A stretch of 22,509 nt of DNA from Psychrilyobacter sp. (GTDB taxonomy: Bacteria > Fusobacteriota > Fusobacteriia > Fusobacteriales > Fusobacteriaceae), in contig JAGLEA010000024.1 in assembly GCA_023145315.1 (NCBI GenBank), positions 1 through 22,509 on the forward strand, in the 5' to 3' direction. Both the position numbers and the translations under genes were made by a program. Of this stretch, positions 1 through 7,797 are shown piece after piece. How positions within the stretch are numbered: the first letter of the stretch is position 1; every line of letters begins with the position of its first letter. The notes below the pieces were generated by a model. The model had not been told where the DNA came from. It worked only from the letters and a program-made list of their open reading frames with translations, and did not search any database.

Positions 1-227
1 GCCACTATTTTTTTAATTTTATTTATTTTATATTTCTTACAAAACTCACTTACTTTCTCCATGTATTCTGAATTAGTTACTACTATTATTCCATCTACTT
101 TACTTGAGTTTTCTATCACTTCCAAAGTTTTTATAAATATAGGTTTTCCATCTATCTCTAGAAATTGTTTAGGATAGTCAAGTCCCATTCTTTTCCCAAC
201 ACCTGCTGCTGCTACAATAAAATACAT
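1..227 (-). CDS. ispD: IspD, 2-C-methyl-D-erythritol 4-phosphate cytidylyltransferase (N-terminal part, cut by window edge)
   Basis: The first 75 codons are visible; the rest lies beyond base 1. IspD transfers CMP from CTP to methylerythritol phosphate in the non-mevalonate isoprenoid pathway, in the cytosol. The protein begins MYFIVAAAGVGKRMG, followed by PKQFLEIDGKPI. Together these are the family's N-terminal nucleotide-binding signature (AAAGxGxRMG...PKQF), with the conserved Lys and Arg present. The ATG at 227 is preceded by GGGAGTGG at a good distance. The gene starts 17 bases after the mutS2 stop, so the two are probably co-transcribed. ispE of the same pathway is also in the window (16738-17601) but in another transcription unit. 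The identification rests only on the N-terminal motif. Confidence 0.85.
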   Translation of the reverse strand, partial: MYFIVAAAGVGKRMGLDYPKQFLEIDGKPIFIKTLEVIENSSKVDGIIVVTNSEYMEKVSEFCKKYKINKIKKIV

Positions 228-244
228 TTTACCACTCCCTCATT

Positions 245-2587
245 TTACTTTAGAGTCACTACAGTACAACCTAGTCCACCTTCATTCATATTTGCATCAC
301 GAAAACTCTCAACATATCTACACGTTTTTAGATAAGCTTGAATTCCTTTTCTAAGTTGTCCCGTTCCTTTACCGTGAACCACCTGTATCGTAGAGTAACC
401 ACTAAGAACTGCTCTATCCATATAGTTTTCCAACTCATGAACAGAATCTTCTACCATCTGACCTCTTAGATCTATCTTGTGAGTGGCTTGAGTTCCTTTA
501 TGAGAGTGCATCTTAACATATGTTTTTTTCTTATCTTCCTTCATCAGGCCTATATCTTCTAATGAAACCACCATCTTTAAAATTCCTGCTTGCACTTGTG
601 CTTGGTCTTTGTTCATAAATAACCTTAATATTACTGCGTGTTGCTTTAAACTCTTAACAAAAACTTTATCTCCGATACCATATGAAATTTTTCTAATAAC
701 TTTTGGTTTTATCATAAGTTTTCTCTTTTTTTCCTCTACCATAGAACTTCGAAGCATATTTAAACTTTTTTGCACGTCTTTTATCTCATCTTTTTTGTTA
801 TCTTCTTTTTGGATTTTATCTACTAAAGCCTTTGCCTTTGCCTGCATATTTTTCATCATCTCTTCTGATTCTTTATATGCCTTTGTTAATATTTCCTCTT
901 TTTCCTTTTCTATCTTTCTAACTTGTTGAGCATAATTTTCTTTTAGCTCTTCGGCTTCTAATTTTAATTTTTGAACTTCTTTATTAGCTATTTCTAATTC
1001 ATCAGATTGTTCCTTTATATTTGAGATCATTCCTTCTACTTTTTTATCCTCGTCACTTATATAACTCCTAGCTTTTTCAATTACCTCAGGTAAAATTCCC
1101 AATCTTTTTGCTATAGTTAGTGCATTACTTTCTCCAGGTATCCCCATTAATAACCTATAAGTAGGAGATAATGTTTCGGAATTAAACTCCATAGAAGCTG
1201 TTTCTATCCCTTCTTCATTATAACCATGAGCCTTTACTTCACTGTAATGGGTAGATATCATTGATTTACACTTTTTATCTTTTAGGTAATCTATCACTGC
1301 CATAGCAAATGCAGACCCTTCTATAGGATCTGTTCCTGATCCTAGCTCATCTAACAAAACTAAACTAGCTTTTGTTACTCCTACTAATATAGATTGTATA
1401 TTTTTCAAATGAGCAGAAAAAGATGATAAATTTTGTTCTATACTTTGCTCATCACCTATATCTGCATAGATTCCATTAAAAAAACCTATATCAGTTTTCT
1501 CATCTGCCGTTATGGGAATTCCAGACAAAGTCATTGCAGTCAATAATCCAGCTGTCTTTAACGCTACAGTTTTTCCACCTGTATTTGGCCCTGTAATAAG
1601 AAGTGTATTATATTTTTTTCCTAATTCAAAACTTAGTGGAACAACTACTCGTGAATTAATAAGTGGATGCCTTCCTTCTACTATTGATATATACTCTCTT
1701 TGGTTCAAATTCGGAATTATACATTTATTTTCTACACCATAACTAGATTTTGCATTTAAAAAATCTATATTTAATATCGCCTCTCCTACTTTTTTAACCC
1801 CATCTAAATTTGTTCTCAAATTATCTGTAAGTCTCAGTAGTATTTTCCTTATTTCCTCTCTTTCCCTCACTTCTAATTCTCTCATCTTGTTATTTAACGA
1901 GACAACGCTTATTGGTTCGATAAATACAGTTTGACCACTAGAAGATCTATCGTGCTCTATTCCTTTAATCTGACCTTTAAAATCGGTTTTTACAGGAATT
2001 ACACTTCTACCGTCACGTACTGTTACTATCTTTTCTTGGATAGCTTTTGCATATTTAGGATTCGATATCAAATCATCAAATTTTCTTTTGATATTAGTCT
2101 GAATTAAGTTTTTTGCATACCTAATATCACGTAAATCTAAAGATGCTGTATCCTTTATTCTTTTTTCATTATCTATTACCGCTTCTATTAATTCTTCTAA
2201 CCCTTTATATGTTGGGATATCTTTAAACTTTGTATATAACCCTCTATACTTACCAGAAAGTTCCTCAAACTTATTCTTAACTATTCTAAATATTCTTAAA
2301 TTTCTAGATATATAAAATAATTCTTCAATATCTAAATAAGTTCCCAATAAACTTGTTTTTTCTAAATAAACCAAGATGTTCTTTATTCCCGATAACTCTA
2401 ATCCACCATCATATTTTAAAAGCTCCATGAAATCACGGATATTTTCCAATTCTTTTTTTACATCAGTTAAACTTTTGTAAGGAGTTAACTCTTCTATTAA
2501 CTTCTCAGTCTCTTCTAATATTGCATACTCATTTATTAAGTTTTTTACTTTATCAAATTCTAATACATTTAAACTATGCTCATTCAT
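245..2587 (-). CDS. mutS2: MutS2 family ATPase/endonuclease with C-terminal Smr domain
   Basis: MutS2 is a MutS homologue without the mismatch-recognition domain. In other bacteria it restrains recombination and/or rescues collided ribosomes. Counting from the upstream ATG, the layout is: core/clamp region to about 300; Walker A GPNTGGKT at 335-342; Walker B LVLLDELGSGTDP from 411; ISTHYSEVKAHG at 447-457; a long charged coiled coil at about 515-625; and the Smr nuclease domain at about 707-782 with IDLRGQ and HGKGTGQLR. Length (about 780 aa) is usual for the family. Two in-frame ATGs exist, at 2593 and 2587. AGAGGG abuts the first but lies 6 bases before the second, so I chose 2587 (780 aa). 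ispD follows 17 bases downstream. Confidence 0.95.
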   Translation of the reverse strand: MNEHSLNVLEFDKVKNLINEYAILEETEKLIEELTPYKSLTDVKKELENIRDFMELLKYDGGLELSGIKNILVYLEKTSLLGTYLDIEELFYISRNLRIFRIVKNKFEELSGKYRGLYTKFKDIPTYKGLEELIEAVIDNEKRIKDTASLDLRDIRYAKNLIQTNIKRKFDDLISNPKYAKAIQEKIVTVRDGRSVIPVKTDFKGQIKGIEHDRSSSGQTVFIEPISVVSLNNKMRELEVREREEIRKILLRLTDNLRTNLDGVKKVGEAILNIDFLNAKSSYGVENKCIIPNLNQREYISIVEGRHPLINSRVVVPLSFELGKKYNTLLITGPNTGGKTVALKTAGLLTAMTLSGIPITADEKTDIGFFNGIYADIGDEQSIEQNLSSFSAHLKNIQSILVGVTKASLVLLDELGSGTDPIEGSAFAMAVIDYLKDKKCKSMISTHYSEVKAHGYNEEGIETASMEFNSETLSPTYRLLMGIPGESNALTIAKRLGILPEVIEKARSYISDEDKKVEGMISNIKEQSDELEIANKEVQKLKLEAEELKENYAQQVRKIEKEKEEILTKAYKESEEMMKNMQAKAKALVDKIQKEDNKKDEIKDVQKSLNMLRSSMVEEKKRKLMIKPKVIRKISYGIGDKVFVKSLKQHAVILRLFMNKDQAQVQAGILKMVVSLEDIGLMKEDKKKTYVKMHSHKGTQATHKIDLRGQMVEDSVHELENYMDRAVLSGYSTIQVVHGKGTGQLRKGIQAYLKTCRYVESFRDANMNEGGLGCTVVTLK

Positions 2588-2691
2588 CTTCATCCCTCTT
2601 TAAACTTTGATTTTGTCTATATTTATACAGAATATTATATCATAATAGCTTTTTTTTTTATAGCTTAGACTAACATTTTTCTCGGTAACTC

Positions 2692-2720
2692 TTGCTTTTT
2701 CACTTTAAATATGATAAGAT
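2692..2720 (+). promoter_or_regulatory. Sigma-70-type promoter of rpmB
   Basis: TTGCTT (2692-2697) and TAAGAT (2715-2720) are separated by 17 bases, 36 bases upstream of the rpmB ATG. A clear Shine-Dalgarno GGAGG lies at 2743-2747. Pattern match only; no start-site data. Confidence 0.6.
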
Positions 2721-2756
2721 TTAGTCCGATGTTTTAAAAAATGGAGGTGTACTATA

Positions 2757-3014
2757 ATGAAAAGATGTGAAATTACTGGTAAAGGAATTACTTTTGGACA
2801 TAACATAACTTTCGCTCATAACATGAACAAAAGAATATGGAAGCCAAACTTACAAACAGTTAAAGTCGTTATCAACGGTCAAATGATGAAAGTTAAAGTT
2901 GATGTTAAAACTCTTAGAGCTTTAAAAGCTGCTGACTCTGTTGAAATCGCTAGACTTTTAAAGAAAAATGAAGCTACTTTAAGCCCAAGAATCAGAAAGG
3001 TTTTAGCTAAGTAA
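2757..3014 (+). CDS. rpmB: 50S ribosomal protein L28
   Basis: An 85-residue basic protein starting MKRCEITGKG, then FGHNITFAHN and KRIWKPNLQTV, which is the conserved L28 N-terminal pattern (C-x-TGK...N.SHAN...TKRR.xPNLQ). L28 is a component of the large ribosomal subunit near the peptidyl exit region. The typical LRALKAADSVEIARLLKK helix follows. It does not have the several paired cysteines of zinc-binding L28 forms; only Cys4 is present. The gene is monocistronic: it has its own promoter at 2692-2720, a GGAGG ribosome site and a strong intrinsic terminator immediately after the stop. Confidence 0.97.
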   Translation: MKRCEITGKGITFGHNITFAHNMNKRIWKPNLQTVKVVINGQMMKVKVDVKTLRALKAADSVEIARLLKKNEATLSPRIRKVLAK

Positions 3015-3021
3015 TTCAGAT

Positions 3022-3058
3022 AAAAAAAGACAGACCGAAAAGGATCTGTCTTTTTTTA
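3022..3058 (+). terminator. Intrinsic terminator after rpmB
   Basis: The stem AAAAAAAGACAGA-CC pairs with GG-TCTGTCTTTTTTT (one bulged A) around a GAAAA loop, and ends in a run of seven T. It starts 8 bases after the rpmB stop codon. Confidence 0.9.
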
Positions 3059-3092
3059 TTTCTTAAAATTTATAGATTTTCAAGTTGTATCC

Positions 3093-3121
3093 TTGTTTTT
3101 ATTGGATAATCTAGGTATACT
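3093..3121 (+). promoter_or_regulatory. Promoter of the DUF2721 gene pair
   Basis: TTGTTT (3093-3098), 17-base spacer, TATACT (3116-3121), 39 bases upstream of the first DUF2721 ATG. The ribosome site GAGGGAGGG lies at about 3147-3155. Confidence 0.6.
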
Positions 3122-3159
3122 TTAGTTAACTATATACAATATTTAGAGGGAGGGATAAG

Positions 3160-3549
3160 ATGAATTATGCTGTTCCAGCTTTATTATTTTCTGGGATTTC
3201 CATGTTTTTTAATGGCTATACCGTTAGATATATAAAACTTTCAAAACTTATTAGAAGTTTTCATGAGATTCCTAATAAGGATTATAATATAACTTCTCAA
3301 ATAGATCAATTTAGAATACGACTAAAATATATAAAATGGATACAATTTTTTTCTATCTTGTCGTTATTTTTAGCAACATTATCGATGTTTTTTGGATTTT
3401 TAAATTTTCATTTTTTTTACCAATTATCATTTTTTCTTTCTTTTATTTGTTTTTTAATATCTTTAATTATATCTGTTTTAGAGATAAATACATCTACTAA
3501 AGCTCTAGATATTTCATTAAACAACGGAGGTAATAACTTATGGAACTAA
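3160..3549 (+). CDS. DUF2721 family membrane protein, first of tandem pair
   Basis: A 129-residue membrane protein, probably in the inner membrane. It has one hydrophobic segment at about 5-22 and two closely spaced ones at about 60-82 and 87-107. The loop between them holds an Arg/Lys-rich stretch (YIKLSKLIRSFH and IDQFRIRLKYIKWIQ). The order PALLFSGIS...LSKLIRSFH...RIRLKYIKWIQ...SVLEINTSTKALDISL matches the DUF2721 pattern; no function is known for that family. Its last 10 bases overlap the start of the next gene, a clear paralogue, and the second gene's ribosome site (GGAGG, about 3525-3529) lies inside this one, so translation is probably coupled. This copy is the more diverged from the family consensus. 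Confidence 0.75.
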   Translation: MNYAVPALLFSGISMFFNGYTVRYIKLSKLIRSFHEIPNKDYNITSQIDQFRIRLKYIKWIQFFSILSLFLATLSMFFGFLNFHFFYQLSFFLSFICFLISLIISVLEINTSTKALDISLNNGGNNLWN

Positions 3550-3956
3550 CGCTTACAACACCTGCACTAATTTTTTCTACAATTTCTTTACTTCTTTTAG
3601 CTTATACTAGTAGGTTTCTAGCTTTAGCTAATTTGATTAGGTCATTACACAACCAAGTCAATAAGAGTTTTGAAAAAGAGAATATTCTTACACCACAGAT
3701 TGAGAACTTAAAACTAAGAGTTAAAATTATAAAAAATATGCAACTTATAGGTATTATCTCTTTGTTTTTTTGTGTCCTTTCTATGCTTTTAATTTTTCTA
3801 AATCAAATGTTTTTAGCTAAGTTTATATTTGCAGGAAGTCTAATTTTACTTATGATTTCCCTTGCTCTTTCTGCTATAGAAATAAATATTTCTATAAAAG
3901 CTCTTAATATAGAATTGAGCAATTGTGTAGGAGATCAATGTAAATTAGTAAAATAA
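3540..3956 (+). CDS. DUF2721 family membrane protein, second of tandem pair
   Basis: A 138-residue protein with the standard DUF2721 features: TTPALIFSTISLLLLAYTSR at the N-terminus, then FLALANLIRSLH, a cytoplasmic loop with QIENLKLRVKIIKNMQ, two adjacent membrane helices (about 65-86 and 92-112), and EINISIKALNIEL. It is closer to the family consensus than the preceding copy. It starts inside that gene with a 10-base overlap in a different frame and ends directly at a hairpin terminator. The family has no assigned biochemical function. An ancient local duplication that could now form a heteromer is my inference. Confidence 0.85.
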   Translation: MELTLTTPALIFSTISLLLLAYTSRFLALANLIRSLHNQVNKSFEKENILTPQIENLKLRVKIIKNMQLIGIISLFFCVLSMLLIFLNQMFLAKFIFAGSLILLMISLALSAIEINISIKALNIELSNCVGDQCKLVK

Positions 3957-3981
3957 AAACCGAGAAAATTCCTCGGTTTTT
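3955..3981. terminator. Bidirectional terminator between convergent genes
   Basis: AAAAACCGAG (3955-3964) and CTCGGTTTTT (3972-3981) form a 10-bp stem with a 7-base loop and give T-runs on both strands. The hairpin overlaps the stop codons of both the DUF2721 gene (plus) and the glycosyltransferase gene (minus), so one element serves both. Confidence 0.85.
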
Positions 3982-4960
3982 ATTTGGATTCTATTATTTT
4001 TACAATGTCTTCTGCTTTTATATTTTTCATACAATTAAAATGATTTTTAGGACATTTTTTTCCACCATGTAGTGAGCACGGTGAACAAGGTTCTTCACCA
4101 TAAATTAGTACTCCTAATTCATCGTATTCAAACATATTAGGATCTGTTGGTCCAAATATTACATAAGATTTTGTTTTTACTCCACGTCCAATATGAAAAG
4201 GTCCTGAATCATTAGTCACCATGTATTCTGCTCCTTCTAACAAAGCACCACTCTCTTTTAAACTTAACTCTCCAGCTAAATTTATACATACATTACCACT
4301 TATTTTGTTTATTTCATTACATTCTTCTCTCTCTTTTTTACTACCAATTAAAATTATATTCTTTTTATCTTTTTTATTTATTAGTTTCGCTAATTTTCCA
4401 AAACCTTCTACTGTCCATTTTTTTGTATTTTTAGAAGCTCCAGGAGCAAACACAACATAATTTTGATATTTTTCTATTTTTTTTATATCATTTTTATTAA
4501 AATTATACTCTAGATCTTCACCTGTGTATTTAATACCTAACACTTCAAATGCATTAAAGTAATTTTTAACAATAGTGTTATCTGCTCTATATTTTATTAA
4601 TTTCGATTTTACTAAAATTGTTTTATAAAGAGCTCTTTTTATATATCTAAAAGTTTTTACTCCTAAAGATAAAGTTATTAATCTTGATCTAATTTTAGAA
4701 TGTAGATCAAAAACATAATCATAATTATTTTTCTTTAATTTTTTAGAGTATTTTATTATATTTTTTAAACCATCATGTTTACTTTTGTCAAAAATTATTA
4801 AGTTATCTATATTGGGATTCCCTAATATAGCGTCTTTAAATTTATCTAAAACTATAAAATCAATTATAATTTTAGGGTGTTTTTCTTTTAATTTTTTGAG
4901 TATAGGAGTTGTAAGAATTACGTCTCCTATTGAACTTAATCTAATTATCAGTATTCTCAT
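3980..4960 (-). CDS. Glycosyltransferase family 9 (heptosyltransferase-like, LPS core)
   Basis: A 326-residue GT-B fold enzyme of the ADP-heptose:LPS heptosyltransferase family (WaaF/WaaC/WaaQ type), acting at the cytoplasmic face of the inner membrane in LPS core assembly. Visible motifs are the N-terminal RLSSIGDVILTTP (about 7-19), APGASKNTKKW (172-182), and the nucleotide-sugar binding TNDSGPFHIG (249-258) followed by FGPTDP. A C-terminal cysteine cluster (C292, C295, C303, C310; PCSPCSLHGGKKCP) is common in this branch. The ATG at 4960 has GGGAGGG just upstream. No other LPS genes are nearby, so the acceptor and sugar cannot be specified. It implies a diderm envelope. Confidence 0.88.
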   Translation of the reverse strand: MRILIIRLSSIGDVILTTPILKKLKEKHPKIIIDFIVLDKFKDAILGNPNIDNLIIFDKSKHDGLKNIIKYSKKLKKNNYDYVFDLHSKIRSRLITLSLGVKTFRYIKRALYKTILVKSKLIKYRADNTIVKNYFNAFEVLGIKYTGEDLEYNFNKNDIKKIEKYQNYVVFAPGASKNTKKWTVEGFGKLAKLINKKDKKNIILIGSKKEREECNEINKISGNVCINLAGELSLKESGALLEGAEYMVTNDSGPFHIGRGVKTKSYVIFGPTDPNMFEYDELGVLIYGEEPCSPCSLHGGKKCPKNHFNCMKNIKAEDIVKIIESK

Positions 4961-4990
4961 CTTCCCTCCCTTCTTTACTCACTGTTCATT

Positions 4991-4999
4991 ATTATACCA
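4991..4999 (-). promoter_or_regulatory. Extended -10 promoter of the GT9 gene
   Basis: The minus strand reads TGGTATAAT, an extended -10 (TGn-TATAAT), about 30 bases upstream of the ATG. No good -35 is visible, as expected for extended -10 promoters. Confidence 0.45.
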
Positions 5000-5020
5000 T
5001 AATTACATTCTAATATATAA

Positions 5021-5051
5021 GAAAAACCTAACTTTTTTACAAGTTAGGTTT
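5021..5051 (-). terminator. Intrinsic terminator after the YeeE/YedE gene at 5078
   Basis: On the minus strand an 11-bp stem AAACCTAACTT/AAGTTAGGTTT with a 6-base loop is followed by TTTTTC. It lies 26 bases past the stop codon at 5078 and separates the sulfur module from the glycosyltransferase promoter. Confidence 0.88.
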
Positions 5052-5077
5052 AAAAAGTATTTTATATTTTATGAAAT

Positions 5078-6301
5078 TTAGTTCTCTAAATTAAATCTAT
5101 CAGCTAACTTTAATCCAGCAATACCACCAAATATTAAAAATGCTCCAAATATAATACCACTAAGTGACATTTGAGATAACGCCGAGTAAAATGCTCCGAT
5201 GTTACATCCTGATGCTAATCTAGCACCATAACCCATGAATAATCCTCCAAAGATATATACAAGATTCTTTTTAAGACCTATGTGTTTAGTTATTTCTAAT
5301 CCACCAGCTAATAATGATGCAACTATTGTTCCAAAAATTATACCGATATTTCTTACAGCTCCTGCATTATCTAAAATACCGTTATTCATAATATTCATAA
5401 CTTTCTCTGTTTGGAAAAAACCTATTCCTGAAAGATCAAAGCCTACTAATCTTAACATTCTTCCACCCCAATAAGTAAATCCAGTCGTAACACCCCAGTT
5501 TTTACCTGTAGTCACTAATATTGTAATAAATATTATAGAAAGTAGTGCTCCACCTGTGTAAAATGACCATCTTTTTACGAATAAATTGTGGTAAGTCTCA
5601 GATGAAAATATTTTATAATCACTCTTAATTTCTTTTGATTTTTCCCATTCTTGATATCCTTCTACAACATAAGTTCCATTTGCCTTTCTTTTAGCTTCAT
5701 ATTTTGTTGCTAATAAATAAAGAATGCCATAAAATACTAAAAATATCGTTATAGATCCTAAATACCCAAAATGATCAGGGAAATAATATTTAAATCCATT
5801 TCCTAAGATTGATGGCTTTAAAGTATCTAAGTGAGCTACTCCTACTACTGATCCTAAACAGAAGAATACCAAAGTTACTGCAGCTCTAACATACCCTTCT
5901 CCTAAATCTGTCAAAGTTCCTGATGCACAACCACCAGCAAACATCATACCTACACCAAAGATAAACGCTCCTATCACAGTTAACATACTTATCGTTTTAA
6001 CTGAACTCATTCCTGGAATTGTTATTCCTTTTAAATGAGCATAGTACTGTATTGAAGCAGTAGCTACTAATGATATTGCTAATAAAAATAAAACTGCTTT
6101 AGGCAGATCCGAATTACCCATTCTATACATCTTTCTTACTATACCTGCAAATCCAAATCTTGATCTTTGCATAACGTAACCTATAGCCAATCCTGTTAGT
6201 CCAAATAACCCAACTTTTTCATTTCCTACACCTAAATATAGTGCAAATCCTAGTGACACAACTAACAATATCCATCCAAACATAAATTGATTCTTTTTCA
6301 T
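5078..6301 (-). CDS. YeeE/YedE family membrane transporter (thiosulfate/sulfur compound uptake)
   Basis: A 407-residue polytopic inner-membrane protein with two related halves. The characterised YeeE (TsuA) is a thiosulfate importer, and the long YedE forms are linked to sulfur or selenium handling. Motifs: SRFGFAG at 47-53; GGCASGTLTDLGEG at 123-136 with Cys125; and RLASGCNIGAFYS at 361-373 with Cys366. These are the cysteine-bearing loops expected to relay sulfur through the membrane. A hydrophilic loop at about 200-240 separates the halves. The start at 6301 has AGGAG upstream. It is the last gene of the sulfur module, following a second family member (6390). No tusA-like partner gene, often adjacent to yeeE/yedE, lies in the window. 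Substrate is inferred from family and context. Confidence 0.85.
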   Translation of the reverse strand: MKKNQFMFGWILLVVSLGFALYLGVGNEKVGLFGLTGLAIGYVMQRSRFGFAGIVRKMYRMGNSDLPKAVLFLLAISLVATASIQYYAHLKGITIPGMSSVKTISMLTVIGAFIFGVGMMFAGGCASGTLTDLGEGYVRAAVTLVFFCLGSVVGVAHLDTLKPSILGNGFKYYFPDHFGYLGSITIFLVFYGILYLLATKYEAKRKANGTYVVEGYQEWEKSKEIKSDYKIFSSETYHNLFVKRWSFYTGGALLSIIFITILVTTGKNWGVTTGFTYWGGRMLRLVGFDLSGIGFFQTEKVMNIMNNGILDNAGAVRNIGIIFGTIVASLLAGGLEITKHIGLKKNLVYIFGGLFMGYGARLASGCNIGAFYSALSQMSLSGIIFGAFLIFGGIAGLKLADRFNLEN

Positions 6302-6347
6302 TTGTTTCTCCTTTTAAAAAAATTTAATTTTTCTATATACTTTTATA

Positions 6348-6382
6348 AGAAGAGTTGTAAGTTTGTAACTTACAACTCTTCT
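6348..6382. other. Perfect 16-bp stem-loop between the two YeeE/YedE genes
   Basis: Left arm 6348-6363 and right arm 6367-6382 are perfect reverse complements around a 3-base loop. It begins 8 bases past the stop of the upstream transporter gene. On the minus strand (the sense of these genes) it is followed by TTATAAAAG, a poor T-run; the good T-run lies on the plus side. It may therefore act as a weak terminator, or as an RNA-processing or stability hairpin giving unequal expression of the two transporters. Confidence 0.6.
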
Positions 6383-6389
6383 ACTTTTT

Positions 6390-7706
6390 TTATTTAATTT
6401 TTTTTGCTACTATATTACCTATGATTCCTCCACCAACTAGTGCAGCAAAGAAAACCCATCCTGCTAATGAAAAGTTAGCAATTGGAGTATATAAAGCTCC
6501 TACATTACAACCATTTGATAATCTTGTTCCGAATCCCATTAATAATCCACCCATAGCATATAATACTCCTTGCTTAGGAGTTATTTTTATCTCTGTAGTT
6601 ACAGTTGATTTAAATGTTCCTGCTAATAATAAACAAATTATCGTTCCTACCATAATTCCTATATTTTGGGTATTAACTGGATGTTCAAAGAACGGCATAG
6701 AGTAAAATTTAGCTGGAAAATTTGTAAAGGCTTCTAATGACTCAGCTGAAACACCAAATACCATTAATAATTTACCGAACCACCAACCGTAAGGTGTAGA
6801 AGCTCCCCAACCATTTTTAGTTACACCAGTTAGTATAGTGAATAAAACGGCTATTACAGCTGCTCCTATTCCCATTGACCATGGCTTAACAAATAATCTT
6901 ACATATGTATCTTCACTCATTAATTTAAATTGTGTTACACCTTGATCACAATCAGCTAATACTTTACATTGTTCAATTTCACTTGGAACACCTGTAAATG
7001 ATCCTTCTACTTTTCTATTTTGTTCATATCTTTTTGATAAGTAAATTACGACTCCACATAGTAAAGCAGTTAGTAACACAGCTCCTAAATATCCATTTAA
7101 CCCATCCCATTTAAATAAATCTGGGAAGTATACTCCATTTTTAAATGTAGATGTTTCTAACCAACTTTCTTTTATCCAAGCTGATGATACACCTGCATCT
7201 TTTAACCATTGTGCACTTCTTTGAAAAGGGAATCCTAAGAATACACCCATTCCGAAAAATACTAACGTTACTAATCCTCTAGAGAAACCTGTAACTACAT
7301 CTGTTAAAACTCCTGATGCACAACATACTGAAAATGTCATACCAAACCCAAACATTATTCCACCAATAATTAATCCAGAGTTTATTGGATTTACCCATAA
7401 ACCATAAGTAGAAGCGTCTACATTATATAAAAACGCTACCATTAATACCGATGTTAATAAAAACATATATGCTAGTGTTCTCATTAACTTTGTTGATCCC
7501 GTATTATAAGCTCTATTAACTGATCCTGCAAATCCCATGAATCCTCTAGTAAGTGCATATCCAAACCCTACACCTATTAATAATCTAAAAAATAACATTG
7601 AGCTTGATAACATTGTTTTTCCCATAACTAACATCAATATTATAACCACTAAACCAGCTATAGCTTGACCTTTTTTCATTTTTAATCCTATTTTTCCAAC
7701 TTCCAT
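6390..7706 (-). CDS. YeeE/YedE family membrane transporter, second copy
   Basis: A 438-residue polytopic membrane protein, clearly paralogous to the one at 5078-6301. Conserved loops are FMGFAGSVNR (about 56-65), SVCCASGVLTDVVTG at 126-140 with a Cys128-Cys129 pair where the other copy has a single cysteine, and RLSNGCNVGALY at 395-406 with Cys400. The central hydrophilic loop (about 228-262) adds Cys247 and Cys253. Role is presumed uptake of thiosulfate or a related sulfur/selenium compound. The ATG at 7706 has AGGGGGAG close in front. An ATG nine codons later (MKKGQ), with AGGA at a more usual distance, is an alternative. A strong terminator separates it from the reductase gene upstream, yet all three genes share strand and theme. 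Confidence 0.85.
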   Translation of the reverse strand: MEVGKIGLKMKKGQAIAGLVVIILMLVMGKTMLSSSMLFFRLLIGVGFGYALTRGFMGFAGSVNRAYNTGSTKLMRTLAYMFLLTSVLMVAFLYNVDASTYGLWVNPINSGLIIGGIMFGFGMTFSVCCASGVLTDVVTGFSRGLVTLVFFGMGVFLGFPFQRSAQWLKDAGVSSAWIKESWLETSTFKNGVYFPDLFKWDGLNGYLGAVLLTALLCGVVIYLSKRYEQNRKVEGSFTGVPSEIEQCKVLADCDQGVTQFKLMSEDTYVRLFVKPWSMGIGAAVIAVLFTILTGVTKNGWGASTPYGWWFGKLLMVFGVSAESLEAFTNFPAKFYSMPFFEHPVNTQNIGIMVGTIICLLLAGTFKSTVTTEIKITPKQGVLYAMGGLLMGFGTRLSNGCNVGALYTPIANFSLAGWVFFAALVGGGIIGNIVAKKIK

Positions 7707-7754
7707 AACTCCCCCTGATAATCTATATATTTTGTATGTTTTTTCACTTTCTTT

Positions 7755-7787
7755 AAAAAAAAATTTAGGAGAGAGACCTCTCCTAAA
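7755..7787 (-). terminator. Intrinsic terminator after the CoA-disulfide reductase gene
   Basis: A 10-bp stem (TTTAGGAGAG/CTCTCCTAAA, arms 7764-7773 and 7778-7787) with a 4-base loop is followed on the minus strand by nine T. It starts 10 bases beyond the stop at 7798. It should end most reductase transcripts before the transporters unless read through. Confidence 0.9.
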
Positions 7788-7797
7788 AAATTAAATA

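Noticed and set aside
609..929. 106-codon plus-strand frame inside mutS2
   Set aside because: Antisense to the lysine/glutamate-rich coiled coil of MutS2, which naturally yields Phe/Ser-rich open frames on the other strand.
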